A DNA stretch of 11,781 nt from Candidatus Parvarchaeota archaeon (GTDB lineage: Archaea > Nanobdellota > Nanobdellia > CSSed11-243R1). A program made the translations under genes and the position numbers. The notes below the pieces were generated by a model. It saw only the letters and a list, made by a program, of their open reading frames with translations, ran no database searches and was not told the DNA's origin. The DNA is taken from positions 1 to 11,781 of the forward strand of contig PWUQ01000056.1 in the NCBI GenBank assembly GCA_003563585.1, read 5' to 3'. Of this stretch, positions 4,135-11,781 are shown piece by piece (within the stretch, counting starts at the first letter, position 1; each line of letters starts with the position of its first letter).

Positions 4135-7100
4135 TTGGATTGTGGGGGAAATGCGAAAGATCCAATTAGTTTAATGAATGTTGAATCTACTTTTAGCAAT
4201 TCAAGAAATTTATTTCAAAGTAAATACACTCTAAAAAATACAATACCTACTTTTTGTGCGGTTTCTGTTGATATAAATGAAACAGAATTAAGAGAAATTA
4301 TTTCTTTAGATTTTGTTCAAGGAATATTTCTTGATAAAAAATATCACGTGAATCTTAATGAGTCCATCGGGAGAATAAACGTTGAGGAAGTTTGGAATCT
4401 TACTGATTCAAATGATTTTTATGTAAATGGGACAGGAATGACTATAGCTATTTTAGATACAGGCTTAGATTTTGAACATCCAGATTTCCAAGGAAAAGAG
4501 ATATTATACGAAACCTTTATTCCAAATCCACCTTCAACAGACAAACACGGACATGGAACTCATGTAGCTTCCATTGCAGCTGGAACTGGAAATGCCTCAG
4601 ATGGAAATTTTACTGGCGTGGCTCCAGATGCGAATTTGATAGTTGGAATGGTTATGAGACCACAAGGTTTCGGACATACATCAGAGATATTAAATGGTAT
4701 AGAATGGGCAATAAATAATGAGCCAGATGTTATAAGCATAAGTTTTGGCTCAGGACTTTCTGGAGATGGAACTGATTTAATTTCTCAAGCCTTAGATTAT
4801 GCTGTAGAACAAGGAATTGTTGTATCTGTTTCTGGAGGAAACTTGGGAGAATACGGATTTTTTTCTACTGGTAATCCTGCTTCTGCAAGAAAAGTAATAA
4901 CGGTTGGAGCATATGATAAACACACAGGAGAGACTGCTTTTTTTAGTAGCAGAGGTCCAACTTTAGATGGAAGATTTAAGCCAGATGTGCTCGCTCCAGG
5001 TGTTTATATATGTGCTGCAAACTCGTCAGAAGGAAGTATGGGACGTACAGAAGGAATAGGTATATGTGACAATGAATATTATTTGGGTGCTTCAGGAACT
5101 TCTATGTCTTCACCACATGTTGCTGGTGCTGCAGCTCTTATACTTCAAAAAAATCCAGAGTATACTCCAGAAATTATAAAATCTATTTTTATAATTACAT
5201 CTGAAGATTTAGAAAATTCTTTTTACGAACAAGGAGCAGGAATAATAAATGTTTATAACGCAATAAATTCGGAAATATATACAGAACCATATTCTATAGA
5301 TTTTGGGATAATATCTAATGAAACAATTAAAAATAAAGTGGTTAGAGTAGAAAATTTGATGGATGAAACAATATCCTTAAATTTATCTGAAACTACAATT
5401 GTTGATGAAAATGGAGAAGTTTTTGATATATTAAATTTGAATAAAACAAGTCTAGAAATAGAATCAAAAGAATCTGGTTATTTTGAAATTGAATTAGAAG
5501 TTGATGATGACTTATTTGGATTTAGTAAAGGATACGTGAAGATAGAATCAAACCAAATGAATTATTCAATTCCAGTAGCTTTCGGAAGATACGCTAGAGT
5601 CGTTGTAGGTGTTTCAGACGGAGACACTATTTTAAGACCTCATGCTATATTGGTTTACAATAGAGATGATTATTCAGATTTTAAACTTGTTAGAAATGAT
5701 AAAAGATTTGGAACTGAATTTGGAAATAATTACACGTTTTTTTTGAGAGATGGAAATTATAAGATTGTAGTGATTGGAGACCAACTATTCGAAAGTCCTA
5801 CAGAACATTTTAAAGATTATAATTACATATTAGGAGAAGATTTAGATATAACTTATAAAGATAATTTAATGAAAATTTATGATTTAAATGAAGTACCTGT
5901 AATAAATTATCCAACTAACTCTTTTGATGAAGAAAAATTAAAAGTTGAATATCTCGAAGGAATGTTAAAATGTGATTTTGATGGTGACATGTATAGGTTC
6001 CAATATTTTATTTTGAATACTTTTCATGAGAGTACTGGAAAATTTTATATTTCAAATAATATATGTAACGAACAGGAATTTTATTTAGGATTTTATGGAA
6101 CTTTAGAGGACCCTCATGAAGTTTCAATTGACCCAGAGAATAAAAGCTTTGTTCAACAAGAATATTATTTTGGAGGCTGGTTGGTTGATGAGTATATCGA
6201 AAATGAAATATATTTAGATTTTGAAAACTATAGCACAATTGATTTGGAATATTTAGTTCCTTCGCATGTAGATTATGATTTATATTTATACGAATCTTCA
6301 CATATCGCTGCAGCGAATTTTTGGCTTCAACCATATTGGTTTTCACAATTTGCAATAGTAAGAAGGCATTATGTGCCCTTTGAGAGAATTAACTATCATT
6401 TAAGTGATGGATGGAACTATAGACATATGAATATACTAAATTATGCAGAACACAATCACCAAATTAGAGAAAATTTAAATCCTTTTAGGATTGAAATAAA
6501 CGAAACTCCTATGAATTACAGTTTTTCTTCAGGAAAACACACATATAATTTCACATCCTTTCAACCTTACATATATACTATATCAGATACACAATATTTA
6601 AACATAACTACTGTTGGACCCTCAGTTATTTCTGGAGGGGGAAATATATTCTCAAAAAATTCGCATACTACTAGTCCTTTGATAAATCCAACTGTGTGGA
6701 TATATTATAATGGAAACCTTATAGATAATTTTCCTAGAACCTCCATGAATTTTTGGAACTCTTTTAGTCAGGCAAGATACAGCAAAGGAAATTACTTAGT
6801 TGAAATGAATTTACCTATAGCATACCCAGTTCCTAATAATGTTTTTATAAGTGCGGAATTTGATTATGATGAAAACATAAATTTGCCTGTGTTTATGGGA
6901 ATTCAATACGAACCATTCTTCGATTTTGAAGAACCTATGGAGATATATTTTGAATTTAATAATGAGGAAACTGTTTCATTCGAATATAAATTTGAAGGGG
7001 GAGATTGGACTGAAAAAACAGTGGAAATTGTAAATGATTCATATTTTGTAAATATTACTGAACCAGAAAATCAATATGTAGATTTTAGAATAAACGCAAC

Positions 7101-8598
7101 AGAAGAAGGAGGAAATCCAGTTTCTTATACAATAACTCAAGCTGCATCACCTCATAGAATGGAAATCTCCGTTCATTTTGATTTAAATACAACTACTGCT
7201 TATCCAGGAGATTTTCTAAAAATAGAAGGCAATCTTGGTATAGAACCAGAAGGAGCAAAAGATTTTAGATTAACATACTTGATGGGTGATGAAAGAGGTT
7301 ACATATACACATATTCAAGTGAAAATTTATTTGAAAAAATTATTCAAGTACCTGAATCTGTAAACAATGAAATAATAAATTTTACAATAATGTTTGAAGA
7401 AATGGGTGCGTATGAACAAGGATTAAAAAAGACGGAAATAGATATTATAATACCATTTAAACTTTCTACCGAAGATAAATACCATTATGTTTCAAATGAA
7501 GATTCATTTAATTTATTTTTAGATATTGAAAATTTATTAACTGTAGAAGATTATTATGAAATATCATATCAAACTAATTTAGAAAATGTAGAATTTGGTA
7601 TATCAAATCCAACCATACCAGCTATGAATAACAAAACATCTATAATAGAAATCGATTTAGATGATGAGTCATGTGGCAATTATTTTATAGATATATCTGT
7701 TTTGTCGACTGTTACTGGTTACACTTCGACTCAAAATTTTGATATAGAAGTTTATTCATTAACGCCTCCGGAAATAACAATATTATCTCCTCAAAACCAA
7801 ACATATAGTCAAAAAGAAATAGAACTTAATGTAACTGCAGATAAAGAGATAGATACTTGGTGGTATTCTTTAAATACTGCAGAAAATCAAACATTTGATT
7901 CAAACACAACGATTATAGCACAAGAAGGTAAGAACGAAATAGTTGTTTGGGGAAATGACACATTAAATAACATAGGTTCTAGTGAATTAATTTTTACTGT
8001 CGAAATAAAAAAATCAACCCCGAGTCCAGGAGGTCCAACTCCACCAGTACAAGAAGAAATTGAAACTAAAATAAAAAGAGAAATAGATTCAATTACATTT
8101 GAAAATATATTTGCAGGAGAATTATATAAGATAACTGAAGATTATTCTTTTTCAATAAAGGAGATTATATTTAAAAACAATTTATCTAGTGGAGAAATAA
8201 ATCTTTTTATGGACTCCAAGCCAGATGTCGAAATTCAGAACTCTTATTTATATCTCAGGATTCAAAAAGATTTTTCAAATGAGGATATAGAACATTTAAT
8301 TTTAGCATTTAATGTTTCAAAAAATTGGGCTGAAGAAAATTATATCAACTGCGAGAGTATATCTCTTTTTAAATTTGAGAATCAACAATGGAACGAACAA
8401 AAAACCAGTTTCGTTGATGAAGATGAACATTATTGTTATTTTGAATCTGAGTTAGAAAGTTTATCTTATTTTGCTATAGCTGGTGAAACAGAAATAATTA
8501 CATTTTTTGATGTATTGAAAGCTATTGATGAGTATTATAGTGGGATTATTGACTTTTGGGAAGTTTTAGTTATGATAGATAATTATTACTTGGTGTGA
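4135..8598 (+). CDS. Giant secreted subtilisin-like serine protease (S8), main part
   Basis: The frame is open from 4111; 4135 is only its first possible TTG start. The start encodes most of an I9-like propeptide (VIVFLDCGG onwards), about residues 1-75. The S8 domain spans about 90-380, with catalytic D108 (AILDTG), H140 (HGHGTHVAS), S323 (GTSMSSPHVAG) and oxyanion N236 (SGGN), so the protease looks intact. An Fn3-like domain probably follows (about 385-485). The large middle part (about 490-1205) is unassigned, aromatic and rich in N-x-S/T sequons. Then come an Ig-like domain (about 1211-1288), a Pro/Gly linker (PSPGGPTPP), a PGF-pre-PGF-like domain (about 1308-1450) and a helical tail with two similar FxxVLxxIDxYY units (1452-1487). 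The role is probably surface or secreted proteolysis. There is no PGF-CTERM anchor. The 3' end overlaps the convergent GTPase gene by 13 bp. Confidence 0.9.
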   Translation: MDCGGNAKDPISLMNVESTFSNSRNLFQSKYTLKNTIPTFCAVSVDINETELREIISLDFVQGIFLDKKYHVNLNESIGRINVEEVWNLTDSNDFYVNGTGMTIAILDTGLDFEHPDFQGKEILYETFIPNPPSTDKHGHGTHVASIAAGTGNASDGNFTGVAPDANLIVGMVMRPQGFGHTSEILNGIEWAINNEPDVISISFGSGLSGDGTDLISQALDYAVEQGIVVSVSGGNLGEYGFFSTGNPASARKVITVGAYDKHTGETAFFSSRGPTLDGRFKPDVLAPGVYICAANSSEGSMGRTEGIGICDNEYYLGASGTSMSSPHVAGAAALILQKNPEYTPEIIKSIFIITSEDLENSFYEQGAGIINVYNAINSEIYTEPYSIDFGIISNETIKNKVVRVENLMDETISLNLSETTIVDENGEVFDILNLNKTSLEIESKESGYFEIELEVDDDLFGFSKGYVKIESNQMNYSIPVAFGRYARVVVGVSDGDTILRPHAILVYNRDDYSDFKLVRNDKRFGTEFGNNYTFFLRDGNYKIVVIGDQLFESPTEHFKDYNYILGEDLDITYKDNLMKIYDLNEVPVINYPTNSFDEEKLKVEYLEGMLKCDFDGDMYRFQYFILNTFHESTGKFYISNNICNEQEFYLGFYGTLEDPHEVSIDPENKSFVQQEYYFGGWLVDEYIENEIYLDFENYSTIDLEYLVPSHVDYDLYLYESSHIAAANFWLQPYWFSQFAIVRRHYVPFERINYHLSDGWNYRHMNILNYAEHNHQIRENLNPFRIEINETPMNYSFSSGKHTYNFTSFQPYIYTISDTQYLNITTVGPSVISGGGNIFSKNSHTTSPLINPTVWIYYNGNLIDNFPRTSMNFWNSFSQARYSKGNYLVEMNLPIAYPVPNNVFISAEFDYDENINLPVFMGIQYEPFFDFEEPMEIYFEFNNEETVSFEYKFEGGDWTEKTVEIVNDSYFVNITEPENQYVDFRINATEEGGNPVSYTITQAASPHRMEISVHFDLNTTTAYPGDFLKIEGNLGIEPEGAKDFRLTYLMGDERGYIYTYSSENLFEKIIQVPESVNNEIINFTIMFEEMGAYEQGLKKTEIDIIIPFKLSTEDKYHYVSNEDSFNLFLDIENLLTVEDYYEISYQTNLENVEFGISNPTIPAMNNKTSIIEIDLDDESCGNYFIDISVLSTVTGYTSTQNFDIEVYSLTPPEITILSPQNQTYSQKEIELNVTADKEIDTWWYSLNTAENQTFDSNTTIIAQEGKNEIVVWGNDTLNNIGSSELIFTVEIKKSTPSPGGPTPPVQEEIETKIKREIDSITFENIFAGELYKITEDYSFSIKEIIFKNNLSSGEINLFMDSKPDVEIQNSYLYLRIQKDFSNEDIEHLILAFNVSKNWAEENYINCESISLFKFENQQWNEQKTSFVDEDEHYCYFESELESLSYFAIAGETEIITFFDVLKAIDEYYSGIIDFWEVLVMIDNYYLV

Positions 8599-9416
8599 AA
8601 TTCTACAACATCATTATTTTTTAAATTAAATTTCAAACCAACTCTTCTTTCTTGAACTTTCGCTTTCTTTCTGTAAATTTTTGCAAATTTGAATTTGTCT
8701 ATAAAATCCTTATGTATTTTTTCTCCGATATCTTTGACTGTAGCATTTTCTTTCATAGCTATTGGTGTTTTTTCCACATCTTTTCCAGGTTCTTTTGTGT
8801 ATACTTTTATTAAATTTAATTTATCCCATATTTTTTGTTTCATAAATTCAAAATCTTTAGATTTTATTGAAATATATTGCTTATCTAAACCAATTTCAGA
8901 TTTTAAAAAATTTAAATCATCTTCATTTTTTATTACGAAACAAATTAAGTCGCATGTGTATATAAGACTTCTAAATTCTCCACATTTTTCATAAAAACCC
9001 TTGTATACAGAGGGAATTTCTATTAATTGTATCTGTATTCCATCTATGTCCAACATTGCAACTTCCGGGGTTTTTGTTTCAAAAGGTATTGAAGTAGATT
9101 TTAAATTTTTGTTGCAGAGTTTATTCAAAATATAGGATTTACCAGAATTTGGCTTTCCGAGAAGACAAACCTGCGCAGCTCCTTCCTTTTTAATCCCTTT
9201 TCTTCTAGAACCACGTTTTTTTAGAGCTTCTTTATCGATTTCTTTTTTTAATATGGATATTTTTCTTCGTATTTCGCCTCGTACTTTTTGACTCGCTTTA
9301 TGAGATGGAATCACCGAAAGCATTTTTTCTAAAATTTTTATTTTACCTTCTCTACTTTTTGTAGCGGAATATTCATCTTCAAGTTTATAGTATTCTGGTG
9401 GAAGATTAGCTGGCAT
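8586..9416 (-). CDS. Degenerate DRG-like GTPase with TGS domain
   Basis: A 276-residue relative of the DRG/Obg translational GTPases. The N-terminal 75 residues are charged helices. The P-loop GKPNSGKS is at 87-94, and a switch I-like TKTPEVAML at about 114-122. The G3 motif, normally DxPG, reads EIPS (133-136). I see no NKxD guanine-specificity motif, and the S5D2L insert of DRG proteins is missing, which explains a length about 90 residues below the usual DRG. The C-terminal TGS domain (about 203-276, from IKVYTKEPG to VVEFHTK) is well kept. GAGGT on minus (9425-9429), inside the end of sua5, lies eight bases before the ATG. The gene overlaps sua5 by 11 bp, so it is translationally coupled. 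It may bind nucleotide without being a standard GTPase. Confidence 0.85.
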   Translation of the reverse strand: MPANLPPEYYKLEDEYSATKSREGKIKILEKMLSVIPSHKASQKVRGEIRRKISILKKEIDKEALKKRGSRRKGIKKEGAAQVCLLGKPNSGKSYILNKLCNKNLKSTSIPFETKTPEVAMLDIDGIQIQLIEIPSVYKGFYEKCGEFRSLIYTCDLICFVIKNEDDLNFLKSEIGLDKQYISIKSKDFEFMKQKIWDKLNLIKVYTKEPGKDVEKTPIAMKENATVKDIGEKIHKDFIDKFKFAKIYRKKAKVQERRVGLKFNLKNNDVVEFHTK

Positions 9417-10023
9417 TTTTTAATACCTCTTCAATTTCCTCTTTCGATATAGGTCCTTTTCTTAGTATTTTTATTTTTTTATTTTCATCAAATTTTGCTA
9501 TAGTTGAAACCTCTTTTTTTTTGAGATTTCCCCCATCAACTATTAAGTCAACTTTATTATTGAAATCCTTTATTACGTCTTTTATTTTATAATTTGTTTT
9601 TTCTCCAGAATAATTTGCACTGCTTGCTACGATAGGAAGTCCCAATTTTTTTGAAAGATTTTTTGCTATTTTATTCGAAGATATTCTAAAAACAAATTCC
9701 ACATTAGCTATATCTGGAAAATTTTTTCTTTTTGGAACGACTAAAGTTAATGGACCTGGCATGAATTCATTTATCAATATTCTATCAACCTTTTTTAGCT
9801 TCCCAAATTTTTCAGCCATCGCCAAATCTGAAACAATAACACTCATTTTTTTCTTTACACTTCTTTTTTTTATTTTATATATTTTTTTTATTGCATCAAC
9901 ATTTGTTAAATCGCAACCAATTCCATATGCAGTTTCTGTTGGATATATTATTACTTTTCCTTTTCTGAGAAATTCGACTGCAATTTTTAATCCGTCTTTA
10001 TCTGATTTTACAATAATAGTCAT
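9406..10023 (-). CDS. sua5: Threonylcarbamoyl-AMP synthase (Sua5/YrdC family)
   Basis: Makes threonylcarbamoyl-adenylate from threonine, bicarbonate and ATP, the substrate that Kae1 transfers to A37 of tRNA. At 205 residues it is a bare YrdC domain without the extra C-terminal Sua5 domain. Motifs: YPTETAYGIG (27-36), the KKR of the KxR motif (52-54), MPGPLTLV (88-95) and SSANYSG (134-140). GGAGA on minus (10031-10035), in the last codons of kae1, stands seven bases before the ATG, and only one base separates the two genes. The order kae1-sua5 places both halves of t6A synthesis in one transcript. Confidence 0.95.
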   Translation of the reverse strand: MTIIVKSDKDGLKIAVEFLRKGKVIIYPTETAYGIGCDLTNVDAIKKIYKIKKRSVKKKMSVIVSDLAMAEKFGKLKKVDRILINEFMPGPLTLVVPKRKNFPDIANVEFVFRISSNKIAKNLSKKLGLPIVASSANYSGEKTNYKIKDVIKDFNNKVDLIVDGGNLKKKEVSTIAKFDENKKIKILRKGPISKEEIEEVLKNAS

Positions 10024-10024
10024 A

Positions 10025-10999
10025 TTAATTTCTCCAACTTATTTTCACTTCTTCTGCTCGCCATTTTGGATTTATGTCAATTTTTTTATAATTTTTTGTA
10101 GCATCTTTTTTAGCAAGAATCCCGTTCCAACTTATCATCGCACCATTATCTCCAGCAAGTTCCATTTTCGGAGCACTAAAACTAGCACCCCTCTCTTCAC
10201 ACATAATTCTACACATCTCTTGAAGCCTTTTATTAGCAGCAACACCTCCAGTTAATATAAGTTCTTTTTTGTTTGTGTGTGCCATTGCTCTTTCTGTTAT
10301 TTCAACAAGCATTGCAAAACAAGTTTCTTGTAAGGAATAACATATATCTTCTAAATCGTTTTTTTCAATCATTTTTAATAATTTAGTAGATGTTCCCGCA
10401 AAAGATACATCCATTCCTTTCACAGAATATGGCAATTCGATATATTTTTTACCTTTTTTTGCAAGTTTTTCTATTTTAGGTCCTGCGGGAAAATCTAACC
10501 CTGCCTTTCTTCCGAAAGTATCTAATAGATTACCTATCCCTATATCTTGAGTCTCTCCGAATATTCTATATTTTTTTTCTTGAAAGGCTATTATTTGTGT
10601 ATTTCCTCCAGAGACATATAACATTACAGGGTCTTTAAAATTTGAATTAAGTTTTCCAATCTCCAAATGTGCTATTGCGTGATTAACTCCAATTAAAGGT
10701 ACGTTCCATTTTTTAGCGAGCTCTTTAGCTTTATTAAGCCCAACCAAAAGACATGGAGGAATACCTGGACCTGTTGCAACTGCAATTAAATCGGGTTTTT
10801 CTATGTGAGATTCTTTAATAGCTTTTTTTATTACTATGTCTGCATTTTTTTGATGGTGTTCCTTTGCTTTTGTAGGATCTATTCCCCAAGATGTAGGTGG
10901 TTTATAGTGGGATTTGATGTTAGCGATTATTTCTCCCCAATCTCCAGAAATCCCTATACCAAAAGTATGTGCTGTCGACTCAATACCTAAACATATCAT
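10025..10999 (-). CDS. kae1: tRNA N6-adenosine threonylcarbamoyltransferase Kae1
   Basis: Catalytic KEOPS subunit (Kae1/OSGEP/TsaD family, ASKHA fold), which transfers the threonylcarbamoyl group to A37 of tRNAs that read ANN codons. Its 324 residues are full length for the unfused archaeal form. Metal ligands are H107 and H111 (NHAIAH) and D284 (AGDNGAM). Other family segments are GIESTAHTFG (5-14), ATGPG (75-79), VSGGNTQ (129-135), GMDVSFAG (195-202) and LTGGVAANKRL (249-259). It is not fused to Bud32, which is encoded separately at 3100-3699. The start lacks a Shine-Dalgarno site, but a TATA-like box at 11021-11030 suggests its own leaderless transcript in addition to readthrough from eS31. 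Confidence 0.97.
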   Translation of the reverse strand: MICLGIESTAHTFGIGISGDWGEIIANIKSHYKPPTSWGIDPTKAKEHHQKNADIVIKKAIKESHIEKPDLIAVATGPGIPPCLLVGLNKAKELAKKWNVPLIGVNHAIAHLEIGKLNSNFKDPVMLYVSGGNTQIIAFQEKKYRIFGETQDIGIGNLLDTFGRKAGLDFPAGPKIEKLAKKGKKYIELPYSVKGMDVSFAGTSTKLLKMIEKNDLEDICYSLQETCFAMLVEITERAMAHTNKKELILTGGVAANKRLQEMCRIMCEERGASFSAPKMELAGDNGAMISWNGILAKKDATKNYKKIDINPKWRAEEVKISWRN

Positions 11000-11020
11000 A
11001 AAAAATTTTAATAATTAGAA

Positions 11021-11030
11021 TATTAAAAAT
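11021..11030 (-). promoter_or_regulatory. Internal TATA box before kae1
   Basis: ATTTTTAATA on minus, centred about 26 nt before the kae1 ATG, in the 43-bp gap after eS31. There is no ribosome-binding site, so a leaderless kae1-sua5-GTPase transcript is plausible. Confidence 0.45.
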
Positions 11031-11042
11031 GCTTTGATGTTT

Positions 11043-11294
11043 TTATTTGGACTCTTTTTCTTCTTTTGGTTCTTTGCTTTTATTTTCAATTTCTTTTTTT
11101 ATGTATTCTGTGTATCCACATTTACCGCACGCCCACCTATTCTTATGCTTACCCATAAAAACTCCAGCTCCGCATTTGGCACAAATCTTATTCGTTCTTT
11201 TACCTTCTTTATCATATAATTTCCATTTTTGAGAAGGATTTTTTCCCTTTCCTCTTTCTTTTTTACCTTTTTTTTCCTTTGCCTTTTTTGCCAT
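11043..11294 (-). CDS. rps27ae: Small-subunit ribosomal protein eS31 (S27ae)
   Basis: Zinc-ribbon protein of the small subunit. It has 83 residues. A very basic N-terminus of about 20 residues comes first, then the QKWKLYDKEGK stretch, then a zinc ribbon with C38, C41, C56 and C59 (CAKC and CGKC). A lysine- and glutamate-rich tail (about 65-83) extends past the usual archaeal end. Eukaryotic copies are made as ubiquitin fusions; this one is not. GGTGA on minus (11301-11305), inside the end of the eS24 gene, lies six bases upstream of the ATG. Two bases separate the genes. Confidence 0.96.
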   Translation of the reverse strand: MAKKAKEKKGKKERGKGKNPSQKWKLYDKEGKRTNKICAKCGAGVFMGKHKNRWACGKCGYTEYIKKEIENKSKEPKEEKESK

Positions 11295-11296
11295 TA

Positions 11297-11781
11297 CTAT
11301 TCACCTTTTTTCTTTTCTTCTATTTCTTCTTTTTCCTCAGATTTTCCTTCCTTTTTTTCTTCTACTTTTTCCTCTTCTTCCTTCCCCTCTTTTGTTTCTT
11401 CTTCATTCTCATCTTCCTTAGATTCTTCTTTCTCCGTTTCCTTTACTTCTGCTTTTCCCTCTTTTTTCTCTTCCTTTGTTTCCTCTTTTTTCTCTTCAGA
11501 TTTTTCTTCAACTTTATTTCTTTTAATTATATATTTTGGTTCATATTTATCCAATGTTTTTTCATCTGCATAAACATTTACATTACAGATTATTTTTCTA
11601 TTTCCAAAAACATTAGCCATCTTTTTAACAACCACCAACTTATCTTCAGCGTTTAATTTCTTTGAAAATTCTTTCTTAACAACCAATCTGCTTGGTGGTG
11701 CTTCTGGATAAATAACTAAAACCTCCAACTCTTTTCGATTTATAGGTTTATTTTCTTTTTGATTTACTATGTCTATTTCCA
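11297..11781 (-). CDS. rps24e: Small-subunit ribosomal protein eS24 with long charged tail (start cut by one base)
   Basis: Ribosomal protein eS24. The frame runs to the window edge, where the last two bases read TG on minus, followed by codons for EIDIVNQKENKPINRKELEV. This matches the family N-terminus, so the ATG is almost certainly completed by the first base outside. The full protein would be 161 residues. The eS24 domain ends near KYEPKYIIKRN, about residue 89. The remaining 70 or so residues are a tail of almost only Lys and Glu with some Gly, Ser and Thr, absent from ordinary eS24 (about 100 residues). The stop is TAG. First visible gene of the eS24-eS31-kae1-sua5-GTPase operon; its promoter lies outside. 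Confidence 0.93.
   Translation of the reverse strand, partial: EIDIVNQKENKPINRKELEVLVIYPEAPPSRLVVKKEFSKKLNAEDKLVVVKKMANVFGNRKIICNVNVYADEKTLDKYEPKYIIKRNKVEEKSEEKKEETKEEKKEGKAEVKETEKEESKEDENEEETKEGKEEEEKVEEKKEGKSEEKEEIEEKKKGE

Noticed and set aside
6008-6355. 115-codon open frame on minus inside the protease gene
   Set aside because: It is antisense to a well-supported coding frame, has no recognisable domain and lies in AT-rich DNA where such frames arise by chance.
9761-10255. 164-codon frame on plus across sua5 and kae1
   Set aside because: It is antisense to two conserved enzymes and has no start signal or domain.
11229-11656. Plus-strand frames made almost only of Phe, Ser and Leu
   Set aside because: They mirror the Lys/Glu codons of the eS24 tail on the other strand and are not real proteins.
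1-11781. CRISPR array, insertion sequence, integrase site or prophage
   Set aside because: I saw no spaced repeats, transposase, terminal inverted repeats or phage genes on either strand.

Overview
The window is very AT-rich archaeal chromosome. The ribosomal proteins are of archaeal/eukaryotic type (eS1, uS15, eS24, eS31). The tRNA-modification genes are also archaeal: Taw1, Kae1, Bud32 and a Sua5/YrdC protein. Starts are preceded by GGTGA-type Shine-Dalgarno sites or by TATA boxes about 25 nt upstream of leaderless starts, and a tRNA gene has bulge-helix-bulge introns. Small dense genes, a cysteine-cluster membrane protein and a large secreted subtilase with a C-terminal PGF-pre-PGF-like domain suggest a DPANN lineage of the Woesearchaeota/Pacearchaeota kind. 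That placement is inference.

Layout. 1-13: probable 5' end of a tRNA gene leaving the window (minus). 47-614: a membrane-anchored eight-cysteine protein and a CxxC zinc-ribbon protein, one base apart (minus). 667-867: a tRNA-Gly(GCC) gene split by three introns (D-loop, anticodon loop, T-loop), the most interesting item. 953-1897: Taw1, the wyosine-pathway radical SAM enzyme (plus). 1894-3013: uS15-eS1 operon (minus). 3100-3699: Bud32 kinase (minus). 3778-8598: one giant reading frame for a secreted subtilisin-like protease, broken by a single in-frame TAA at 4108-4110 (plus). 8586-11781: an operon on minus, in transcription order eS24, eS31, Kae1, Sua5, then a degenerate DRG/TGS-type GTPase.

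How the genes fit together. Translation and tRNA maturation dominate. Sua5 makes threonylcarbamoyl-AMP. Kae1, with its KEOPS partner Bud32, transfers it to A37 of ANN-decoding tRNAs. Taw1 works on G37 of tRNA-Phe. The operon starts with two small-subunit ribosomal proteins. All conserved housekeeping genes except Taw1 lie on the minus strand. The plus-strand protease gene sits between Bud32 and the Kae1 operon, as if inserted into an older cluster.

There is no CRISPR array, insertion sequence or long direct repeat. The longest stretch without protein genes (615-952) is filled by the tRNA-Gly gene and its flanking promoters.
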